NCBI RefSeq assembly: GCF_900176535.1 | Contig: NZ_FWXT01000003.1 | Span: 579,762 to 643,761, forward strand | Direction: 5' to 3' | Source: Pedobacter africanus | GTDB lineage: Bacteria; Bacteroidota; Bacteroidia; Sphingobacteriales; Sphingobacteriaceae | Length of the DNA: 64,000 bases | In this document: positions 25,946 to 33,541 of the stretch, in pieces | Layout of the letters: every line of letters begins with the position of its first letter | Numbering within the stretch: the stretch's first letter is position 1 | Made by a program: the position numbers and the translations under genes | Notes under the pieces: model-generated | Database searches by the model: none | The model's input: the letters and a program-made list of their open reading frames with translations, nothing else | What the model was told of the DNA's origin: nothing

Positions 25946-27632
25946 AATTGCTGGTACTTTGCTGTGAATTATAAATCTGGACATACTCAGGACTGCTTTT
26001 CATGAGTTCCTGATGCCTGCCCTGTGCAATAATTTCGCCCTGCATCAGCAGGATCACTTTGTCGTAATGCTGAACAGCGGCAATTTTTTGCGTTACAGAC
26101 AATAAGGTGAGTCCGGGGTAGTTTTGCTGTACATTGGCCAGGATGCGCTGTTCAGTATTGCTATCCACTCTTGCCGTAAAGTCATCCAGCAGTAAAACCC
26201 TGGGGTTTAAGGCCAGGGCCCTGGCCAGCATAATCCTTTGCTTTTGTCCGCCCGACAAATCAGATCCCCTTTCAGATACGATCGTATTTAATTTCTCAGG
26301 AAGTCCATCAATAAAATCCTTTAATTCGGCTGTTTCAATTGCTTTTTCTAAGAATTCATCTGTAACAAGATCACTAAACGCAATATTTTCACGGATGCTC
26401 ATATTGAACAGGATGCTGTCCTGAAAAACAAAGCCGATCTGGTTGTGAAAGGATTCCGGCTGATAAGCGTCAATCGAGTTTCCATCAAACAGGACCTCAC
26501 CTTCATCGGGCTTAATCAAACCCGTAAGCAGGTATAGCAACTGTGTTTTTCCGGCTGCTGTAGGTCCAATGATGGCCGTCTTTGAACCCGGTTGTAAATT
26601 AAAGGAAATGGCTTTCAGTACTGGTTTTTGTCCGTAGCGTACATTTACCCCTTTCATTTCCACTTGCCCTTTTAAAGCATCAGTAAGATTGCCGGACGGA
26701 ACAGCATCGTCCTGGTTCAGCACCTGTGCAATGCGCCCGTATGATGCCTTCGCCTGCGCAATTACATTGCTCATAAAACCGATCACGATGATTGGGAAAA
26801 TAAGCATGGCAAGGTAGCTTTTGAAGGCGGCGAAATCGCCAAGGGTCATGCTTCCGCTAATCACATAATGTCCGCCCAGTACCAGGATCGTAAGACTGGC
26901 CAGGTTGGCTACAAAAGTAATGACGGGGATGAGGCCGGCGAAAAGATTTAAAATACCGATTCCCAGTTCCTTTGCCTTTGTACTGGCCGACAAAAATTTC
27001 ACATATTCCAATTGCTGTGAATTGACAACCCTGATCAATGCAGATCCCAGAATACTTTCGTTGATTACCTTATTCAGCCAGTCTATTACTTCCCTGGCCT
27101 GCTTGAAAAGTACGGTCACTTTTTTAATCACCACGAAAAACGTAATTCCAATAATCGGGATGATGGCCAGGATGGCCAGTGCAAGTTTCCAGTTTATGGT
27201 AAGCAGTAAAACGGTAGCCCCTATGATGATAAATACAGAAGAGGTTATGGAAACAATAGCCTGTGCGATGAAGGTTTTAATAGAATCTGCATCAGCGGTA
27301 AGGTTGGTCAGCAGTTTGGATGGATTTGCTTTTTCAATATAAGCATTGCTTTGCCTTGAAATCTTATCTGCGAGTTTTGTTCTTAAATCTTTGGCAACCT
27401 TTTCGGAAGCATAGGTTTGTACGATGCCCTGCAGAAAGGTAAAAAGGAACACAAACAGGATCGCTATTGAAAATTTAACCAGGATGCCATGGATATCAAA
27501 AGTACCGGCAGTATAAGCGTCTATTCCATCGGCAACAATCCTGGGCAGCAACAGGTTGATGCCATTACCAGCCAATGTAAAAAGCAGCAATACAGCGATA
27601 AGACCTTTATAAGGTTTGAGTAAGCTAAACAT
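25929..27632 (-). CDS. ABC exporter half-transporter with degenerate ATP site
   Basis: The first 310 residues hold six membrane helices; the ATPase domain follows with Walker A GPTAAGKT, signature LSGGQKQR and Walker B VLLLDDFT. The catalytic Glu after Walker B is Asp, and the H-loop His is Gln (LLSVTQKIA). Such a pattern marks the degenerate-site half of an asymmetric heterodimeric exporter, its good signature completing the site of the partner encoded downstream. It overlaps the oxidoreductase gene upstream by 8 bp and the partner gene by 17 bp, so the three genes form one operon. Confidence 0.93.
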   Translation of the reverse strand: MFSLLKPYKGLIAVLLLFTLAGNGINLLLPRIVADGIDAYTAGTFDIHGILVKFSIAILFVFLFTFLQGIVQTYASEKVAKDLRTKLADKISRQSNAYIEKANPSKLLTNLTADADSIKTFIAQAIVSITSSVFIIIGATVLLLTINWKLALAILAIIPIIGITFFVVIKKVTVLFKQAREVIDWLNKVINESILGSALIRVVNSQQLEYVKFLSASTKAKELGIGILNLFAGLIPVITFVANLASLTILVLGGHYVISGSMTLGDFAAFKSYLAMLIFPIIVIGFMSNVIAQAKASYGRIAQVLNQDDAVPSGNLTDALKGQVEMKGVNVRYGQKPVLKAISFNLQPGSKTAIIGPTAAGKTQLLYLLTGLIKPDEGEVLFDGNSIDAYQPESFHNQIGFVFQDSILFNMSIRENIAFSDLVTDEFLEKAIETAELKDFIDGLPEKLNTIVSERGSDLSGGQKQRIMLARALALNPRVLLLDDFTARVDSNTEQRILANVQQNYPGLTLLSVTQKIAAVQHYDKVILLMQGEIIAQGRHQELMKSSPEYVQIYNSQQSTSNYELQS

Positions 27633-28695
27633 CCCTGCAGGTAAAACTGTCCATCAACTGCATACACAGCATGGCATCCTGTGCCGAACAGGGGTTTTCG
27701 CCCCTGCCCGAGAAATAGTTCACTACTTGTTCTATCATCGGCTGCTGCACATGCTGCAGCGGATCAAATATAAAATCCTGATCTATGCCGTTTTTACGTA
27801 AAGTTACTTTATGCCCAAACATCGGAAAGGTTATTTTACCCTCAGTTCCGATAATCTCACAGCTGTCTGTTTTTTCTGCTGCATTAAAACACCAGGAGCC
27901 GTTAAAGAGCACCCCATTTTTAAAGAGCACCTGCCCGCTTACAATGTCATCCGCTGGATACAGACCTGCCTGGTTTAAAGAAAGGCCCATGGATTTCAAA
28001 GGATGGCCAAAAAAATAAATCATCAGGTCCAGCTGATGCGGGGAAAGATCATGAAATAATCCACCACCGGAAATTGCCGGATCAAAGCGCCAGTTGCTGC
28101 CGCTCCCCCCGGCCGTACTGGCGATCAGGTCAGAATTGTGTGGCTGGTGCATCTGCAATTGCACCAGGCTGATATCGCCTATCGCTTTCTGATCAATAAG
28201 CGCTTTAACTTTCAGGAACATGGGTTGCTGCCTTCTGTAATGTGCTACTGTTAGTTTCACATTGTATTTTTCTGCAGCTTCTTTCATCCTTAAAGCCGAC
28301 ACGGCATTCAATGTCATGGGCTTTTCTACGTATACCGGTTTGCCGGCAGCCAAAGCCAACAGGGCATATTCCTCATGTTGTAAAGGTGGTGTGGCAATGT
28401 AAATGGCATTTATTTCCGGATCGTTGATCAGCCGCGCCGCATTGTCGTACCATTTTGGCACATTGTGCCGGTAGGCATAATCCTGCGCCTTGGCCCCGCT
28501 CCTGCGCATAACCGCAACCAGGGATGAACCAGGTATTTTATTAAAGGCCGGGCCACTTTTAACTTCAGTAACGTCACCACAACCAATAATTCCCCATTTT
28601 AGTTCCGCGGACCTGTCGTTTCCCAACATGTTCCGCACTTTTTCCATGAAATAGTTGGGCTTACCATTCATCCTGCCATTTAATGATATTTCCAT
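27625..28695 (-). CDS. Gfo/Idh/MocA-family NAD(P)-dependent oxidoreductase
   Basis: A Rossmann domain (KWGIIGCGDVTEVKSGPAF) is followed by the conserved ATPPLQHEEYAL and the catalytic Lys motif YVEKPM. The substrate domain includes SGGGLFHDLSPHQLDLM, with the conserved D-x3-H. It oxidises or reduces a sugar or cyclitol hydroxyl in the cytoplasm; the substrate cannot be named. The start is given as 28695, but the ATG at 28647 (MEKVRNMLGN) or 28626 would also give a complete Rossmann fold. It leads the operon with the two ABC exporter genes, which is an unusual partnership for this family. Confidence 0.9.
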   Translation of the reverse strand: MEISLNGRMNGKPNYFMEKVRNMLGNDRSAELKWGIIGCGDVTEVKSGPAFNKIPGSSLVAVMRRSGAKAQDYAYRHNVPKWYDNAARLINDPEINAIYIATPPLQHEEYALLALAAGKPVYVEKPMTLNAVSALRMKEAAEKYNVKLTVAHYRRQQPMFLKVKALIDQKAIGDISLVQLQMHQPHNSDLIASTAGGSGSNWRFDPAISGGGLFHDLSPHQLDLMIYFFGHPLKSMGLSLNQAGLYPADDIVSGQVLFKNGVLFNGSWCFNAAEKTDSCEIIGTEGKITFPMFGHKVTLRKNGIDQDFIFDPLQHVQQPMIEQVVNYFSGRGENPCSAQDAMLCMQLMDSFTCRDV

Positions 28696-28722
28696 TCTAG
28701 CTATCCGCTTTCAGTTTTAATT

Positions 28723-28753
28723 CCAGTGTATCAATTTGATGATATGTATCAAA
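28723..28753 (-). promoter_or_regulatory. Possible promoter of the oxidoreductase/ABC operon
   Basis: Minus-strand TTTG (28753-28750), a 19-nt spacer, and TACACTGG (28730-28723). The -33 box and spacing fit the Bacteroidota consensus; the -7 box has two mismatches. Confidence 0.4.
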
Positions 28754-28894
28754 CCCCCTGCCAATGTTTAGTTAAATCATTGGATTACAAAGTAAAATTC
28801 TATCGTAAATGTCTCGAAATAAAATCTTATAAACAAAAAAGGAACGAAATTTGTTAATTAAATAGCTGAAACCCTTAAAACAAATCTACAAATT

Positions 28895-29473
28895 ATGAAA
28901 AAGCTAATTTTTACTATTATTTTAGGAAGTACCCTGGCATTTGCAGCAAATGCACAGATACAAAAAGGAAATGTCATGATTGGGGCAAATTTATCCAACA
29001 TTAAATTTGGTTTGGATAAACCCAATGCTTTTACCTTTAACATTAGCCCGAAAGCTGCCTGGTTTGTTCAGGATGGACTGGCCTTCGGTGGGGAGGTTAA
29101 TTTAGGCCTGGCTACCCAAAAAGGTTCCGGGACAGACATTAGTTACGGTATAAGTGCCTTGGGCAGGTATTATGGCGAGACCGGTGCGAATGAGGTGGTT
29201 AAAAGTTCCAGGTTTTTTGGAGAGGCTACTGTTGGTGTACAAGGTTACAATCCATCTGCTGGCGGCAGCACAAACGGACTCGGATTCAGCTTTGGCCCTG
29301 GTTTTACTTATTTCGTAACCCCCTCTATTGGTCTTGAAGCATTGCTGAAATACAATGGTGTGGTAGGTTTCGGATCCAGCGCCTATGCCCACAATCTGGG
29401 TTTGGGGGTTGGCTTCCAGATTTATCTTCCGGGAAAAAGCACAGCCAGGAAAGTTCAAAAAGACATGAACTGA
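28895..29473 (+). CDS. Outer-membrane beta-barrel protein
   Basis: The signal peptide MKKLIFTIILGSTLAFAANA precedes about 170 residues of alternating amphipathic strands rich in Gly and aromatic residues (GFSFGPGFTYFVTPSIGLEA, LGLGVGFQIYLPGK). The length of 192 residues fits the small OmpA/OmpW-like barrels common in Bacteroidota. It stands alone on the plus strand and ends in a strong bidirectional terminator. The specific function is unknown; barrels of this size are usually structural or small-solute pores. Confidence 0.8.
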   Translation: MKKLIFTIILGSTLAFAANAQIQKGNVMIGANLSNIKFGLDKPNAFTFNISPKAAWFVQDGLAFGGEVNLGLATQKGSGTDISYGISALGRYYGETGANEVVKSSRFFGEATVGVQGYNPSAGGSTNGLGFSFGPGFTYFVTPSIGLEALLKYNGVVGFGSSAYAHNLGLGVGFQIYLPGKSTARKVQKDMN

Positions 29474-29505
29474 TCCTGTTGACTAACAGCATAGAAGCCT
29501 GAAGT

Positions 29506-29542
29506 AAAACGCCCCCTGATTCCTAAATCCGGGGGCGTTTTT
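29506..29542. terminator. Bidirectional intrinsic terminator
   Basis: AAAACGCCCCC (29506-29516) pairs with GGGGGCGTTTT (29531-29541). It serves both the barrel gene on the plus strand and the long second PUL operon ending at 29545 on the minus strand. Confidence 0.9.
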
Positions 29543-29544
29543 AT

Positions 29545-31224
29545 TTATCCTGTCTGCGCTTTACGCTTTGAAGCCCTCCAGGGAATTATGGAGCCAAGCA
29601 TGATGGCAATAGCAATTACAACTACCAGTGTAGTTGCTTTCGAAGTTATGAAAGCCAGCAGTAACAACAACACTGACATAAACAACAGGGAGAAGCTGAT
29701 CATTTTCAGACCAAATACATTCTGTCTTTTGATGGCCTCCTGCTCCTCTGCATCAATATTTGTGGCGGCCTGTTTCTTTTCTGCTTTGTAAACCCTGTAT
29801 CCTTCATAGTCGCTGCTAACGCTGATCTTTTTTCTCATGATCAACTCATAGACCAGTAACATAAAGAACGGGAGCAGCACACCCAATAGCATTTCATTGG
29901 CCCTTGATAATTTATCTTCGCCAGTTAAAGGCAGAATGATCTTGAATACCAGGTTTACCGAAAGCGATATCAATGTGATGTAAATGGTAGCCTTTCCGGA
30001 AAGGCGTTTGGAGAACAAAGACCAGATTGGCGGCAGCAATAATGGCCCACCCGTTATCGCCCCTACACTAAGGGTAAATTCAACTATTCCACCTATATAA
30101 GGAACGCCCAGCGCAATCAGGATCATCAGCAAGCCAAAGAACCAGGATGAGGCGCGTGCCACAAACATGAGCTTTTTATCATCAGCACCGGGGTTTACGG
30201 ATTCTTTGTAGATGTCGTTGGTAAAAACTGCCGATACTACATTGAGCGCTGTATTGGCCGATGCCGAAGTGGAAAAATACATCCCTGTGAGCATTAAGCC
30301 CAGTAGTCCGGCAGGCAGCACCTGTTTACAAACCATAATATAGGCATTCTCTGCATCCAGTCCGGTCAGCGATGGATTCATCATTCTGTAGGCCATAGGT
30401 GGCAGCATCCACAACACCGGGCTTAAGATGTACAGTCCGGCAAAAAGGTAGGCTACTTTTGAAGCGCTTTTAGGCGCGTCTACGCTGGTATATCGTTGTA
30501 CAAATGTCCAGTTGCCACCGATATAAAAGATGTGATAAATGGCAAAGGCAAAGATGAAGCCCCAGGTATATTCACCATGAACCAGGTTAAAGAAATCCTC
30601 AGGGGCCTTGTCTATAAAAGCCTGAACGCCGCCTACCTCCTGAAACACCAGAGGCAGGATAATAAGCACGGCTGCAGTGAGTACCACAAATTGTAAGATA
30701 TCGGTCACCATCACGGCCCATAAGCCGCCTACAGCTGTATAGGAAATCATTAAGATCCCTAAAACAATGGTAACAGGTACCAATGGATAACCCAATGAAG
30801 CTGAAACCAGTATGGCTACAGAGTATAACACCGAGCCCTTGATGAACAGGGATACCAATGTAAAAATATAGATATAGCTTTTCTGAACTTTACTGCCCAG
30901 CCTTGCTTTTATAAATTCTGCCGCAGTAAGGTTACCCGTAGCCTTCCATCGGGGTGCCAGGTAAAGCCCTGTAATGATGGCACCAATGCACATGGTCCAT
31001 TGAATGGTAATGGCTACCCATCCATGCTGATAGGCTATAGCCCCCCAGACTACAAAAGTCCCTGCAGAAAAGAAACTCATGAATAAGGACAGCCCTCCAA
31101 TGAACCAGGGAACAGATTCACCACCAGCGAAAAACGATTTCAGGTTTCTTCCCGTCTTGGAAAAGCTGATGCCTACCAGCATAATGAAAACAGAAAAAAT
31201 GACTACTACTGCGGTATCTATCAT
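29545..31224 (-). CDS. Sodium:solute symporter (SSS family)
   Basis: A 559-residue inner-membrane protein with about 13-14 predicted helices and the SSS landmarks near the N-terminus (FFAGGESVPWFIGGLSLFMS) and in the core (STSASANTALNVVSAVFTND). A charged cytoplasmic stretch (about residues 460-505) precedes the last helices. SSS proteins import sugars, sugar acids or amino acids with Na+. As the last gene of the second PUL, 3 bp after the FAD oxidoreductase, it most likely imports the mono- or disaccharide released in the periplasm. Confidence 0.93.
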   Translation of the reverse strand: MIDTAVVVIFSVFIMLVGISFSKTGRNLKSFFAGGESVPWFIGGLSLFMSFFSAGTFVVWGAIAYQHGWVAITIQWTMCIGAIITGLYLAPRWKATGNLTAAEFIKARLGSKVQKSYIYIFTLVSLFIKGSVLYSVAILVSASLGYPLVPVTIVLGILMISYTAVGGLWAVMVTDILQFVVLTAAVLIILPLVFQEVGGVQAFIDKAPEDFFNLVHGEYTWGFIFAFAIYHIFYIGGNWTFVQRYTSVDAPKSASKVAYLFAGLYILSPVLWMLPPMAYRMMNPSLTGLDAENAYIMVCKQVLPAGLLGLMLTGMYFSTSASANTALNVVSAVFTNDIYKESVNPGADDKKLMFVARASSWFFGLLMILIALGVPYIGGIVEFTLSVGAITGGPLLLPPIWSLFSKRLSGKATIYITLISLSVNLVFKIILPLTGEDKLSRANEMLLGVLLPFFMLLVYELIMRKKISVSSDYEGYRVYKAEKKQAATNIDAEEQEAIKRQNVFGLKMISFSLLFMSVLLLLLAFITSKATTLVVVIAIAIMLGSIIPWRASKRKAQTG

Positions 31225-31227
31225 GAT

Positions 31228-33525
31228 TTAGTGTGATTTAAATGAATAACATCTCAATGAAAACAAGGAGGCTGGTACATCGTCTGATGGATGTTCCAAT
31301 ATAACTTTTAGTTTTTTAGTTTCTACAGGAGATTCGAACAGAATTTCATTGCGGGTATGGTAATTGTCCTTTTTCTGGTAAACTACCCGCCCCTGTTCAT
31401 CCTCAATATGGTAATTTCTTACACAAAATGGCATTACCGTTTCGGGGTGTGTCATTAGTACAGATTCCATCGGATGATCTGTATCTGTATCGAATACCAG
31501 GTCAATTCTGTCGATAGACCGGAACTCTTCCCATGATACTTCAATAACGGGTGCCCGATCAGCCAGCTCCGCTACCCAGGCATTGGGTTGCAGGGTCGGT
31601 CGGTCTGCCCCGTTGCTAAGCTGATCTGCGGTGAAGGCATGGACTACTTCCCGAAACTGTAAGGCAATGTTCTGACCTTCAGGCCTTCTTTGCGGGCACC
31701 AGAATTCAAAACTCTCTACCCCGGAGCCTTCAGGTGCTACCTGTTTTCCATTATTGGAAACAGCCTTGTTTACCCCATTAAAGACCGAAAGTATTCCTGT
31801 AACCCTTTCATGGGAATAGGCCAGCTGTACTTTCTCATTGATCAGAAAGCATACGAAAACATACTGTTGTTTGTCAATAACAACATCAAAATCAATATTT
31901 ACCTCCTGCTCTCCGGGCTGCAGCTCAACCTGTTTTACAGCAACTATGGTATCGGGAGTGAAGCCTCCGTATTTGCTGCTGATCCGCAGCTCTACATTTA
32001 CCTTTGTTGCCGCATCGGCTTTGAGTAAAGCAGTAAAGGAAGGGAAACGGCCAGGCTGGACCGGCAGCATCTGGCCCGCAGCAATGGACAGCCGTTTTAA
32101 CAGGTAATTGTCCCTGCTGAAACCTCTAAAAGCCAGATTTGAACTAGACTGGATATGGGCATCCCTTACCAGGTCATCTTTATCTTCAAAATTTACATCA
32201 GGTATGTATTGCCCTGTTTTTAGCAGTTCTTTTTGCAAAACAGGTATGTAATTTTCGCTGTACAATTCGGCAGGCATTTTTTTGTATTTCAGGCATAGCG
32301 CTGCTGCTACCGCAGTCGCCTGCGCCACATAGGCACAGGTGGCCATCACCCTGGTACCGCCAAAAGCCACATGGCTCACACTGATGATCCGGCCGGCCAG
32401 GAAGAGGTTTTTGATGTTCCTGCTGTAAAGTGATCGGTAAGGAATCTGGAAGATACCTTTGCTATGCCACTGGTTACATGGCGAGCGATCGCTGAACACA
32501 CCGTCGGCCGGATGGAGGTCTATAGACCAGCCCCCGTAAGCCACTCCATCTTCATGTATTTTCTGTTCAATCAGATCCGATTGCGAAAGGATATAATCCC
32601 CCTCAAACCGGCGGCTTTCCCGTTTGCCTGGAACCATGCCAACCCATTCCAAAGTATAGTTTTCGGCCTCGGGAAATTTACCCGAGTTTTTAATGTAATC
32701 CCATACCCCATAAATCACTTTCCATAACTCCCATTTGATCTGCTCGGTATCGTGCACAGTATCCATGCGTCCGCCATGTTCTACCCACCATAATTTACAG
32801 CCATGCTCTTTTGCATTAAAATTCCTGTACCGTGGTATTTCCTTCTGTACATCCATTGCAAATTCGGGAGCGGTAAAGCGTACCGGTTTTCCCGTATCTT
32901 TGGTATAAAAGTAAAGCGAATGTCCCAGCAGTTCACCATAGCTGGCATCCGGCGCCATCGGTTCGTTAAATTCCCCGGCGGGTTCTGCCCCCATTCTGAA
33001 TGCCGCACCAGAAAGAAAGCCCACAATGCCATCACCAGATGCATCACAGAATAAAGGAGCTTTAATTACATATTCAGTAGAATTCTGGCTGCAGAAAGCT
33101 TTAATACCATCTATCTCATCGCCTTTACTTTTAATCACTTCATACACCGCTGTGTTGAGCAGTAAGGTAATGTTAGGTTCCTGTTTCACCTTATTCAACA
33201 GGATCATGTCCAGTATTACAGGGTTCCCTTCAGGGTTCCGATAGGTATTCTCGACCAGGAGTTCATCTATTAAGCCGCCTTCCCTGCTCCAGCGGTTGTT
33301 ATTGCCCATATGCGAGGTGGCACCCAATATCCATAGCCTTACCTCGCTGGAAGCGTTGCCGCCCAGTACAGGCCGGTCTTGCACCAGTGTTACTTTTAAT
33401 CCTTGTCTGGCTGCTGTAATGGCAGCACATACGCCCGACATACCGCCACCAATTATGGCAAAATCTGTATTACATGTTTCAATCTTTAAACTACGGCTCC
33501 CCCGCTCTGCGTCTATTCGTATCAT
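31228..33525 (-). CDS. FAD-dependent oxidoreductase (FAD_oxidored type)
   Basis: There is no signal peptide. The FAD-binding fold starts at about residue 20 (DFAIIGGGMSGVCAAITAAR, then VLGGNASSEVRLW) and continues to about residue 430 (SRNIKNLFLAGRIISVSHVA, GGTRVMATCAYVAQ). The last 300 residues look like beta-sandwich material, including a discoidin-like end. Proteins of this type are frequent in Bacteroidota glycan loci, but their reactions are mostly unknown. Here it probably acts on an imported sugar in the cytoplasm. It lies 16 bp after the first toroid-like gene and 3 bp before the SSS importer. Confidence 0.88.
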   Translation of the reverse strand: MIRIDAERGSRSLKIETCNTDFAIIGGGMSGVCAAITAARQGLKVTLVQDRPVLGGNASSEVRLWILGATSHMGNNNRWSREGGLIDELLVENTYRNPEGNPVILDMILLNKVKQEPNITLLLNTAVYEVIKSKGDEIDGIKAFCSQNSTEYVIKAPLFCDASGDGIVGFLSGAAFRMGAEPAGEFNEPMAPDASYGELLGHSLYFYTKDTGKPVRFTAPEFAMDVQKEIPRYRNFNAKEHGCKLWWVEHGGRMDTVHDTEQIKWELWKVIYGVWDYIKNSGKFPEAENYTLEWVGMVPGKRESRRFEGDYILSQSDLIEQKIHEDGVAYGGWSIDLHPADGVFSDRSPCNQWHSKGIFQIPYRSLYSRNIKNLFLAGRIISVSHVAFGGTRVMATCAYVAQATAVAAALCLKYKKMPAELYSENYIPVLQKELLKTGQYIPDVNFEDKDDLVRDAHIQSSSNLAFRGFSRDNYLLKRLSIAAGQMLPVQPGRFPSFTALLKADAATKVNVELRISSKYGGFTPDTIVAVKQVELQPGEQEVNIDFDVVIDKQQYVFVCFLINEKVQLAYSHERVTGILSVFNGVNKAVSNNGKQVAPEGSGVESFEFWCPQRRPEGQNIALQFREVVHAFTADQLSNGADRPTLQPNAWVAELADRAPVIEVSWEEFRSIDRIDLVFDTDTDHPMESVLMTHPETVMPFCVRNYHIEDEQGRVVYQKKDNYHTRNEILFESPVETKKLKVILEHPSDDVPASLFSLRCYSFKSH

Positions 33526-33541
33526 TACTTTATTTTTTTAG

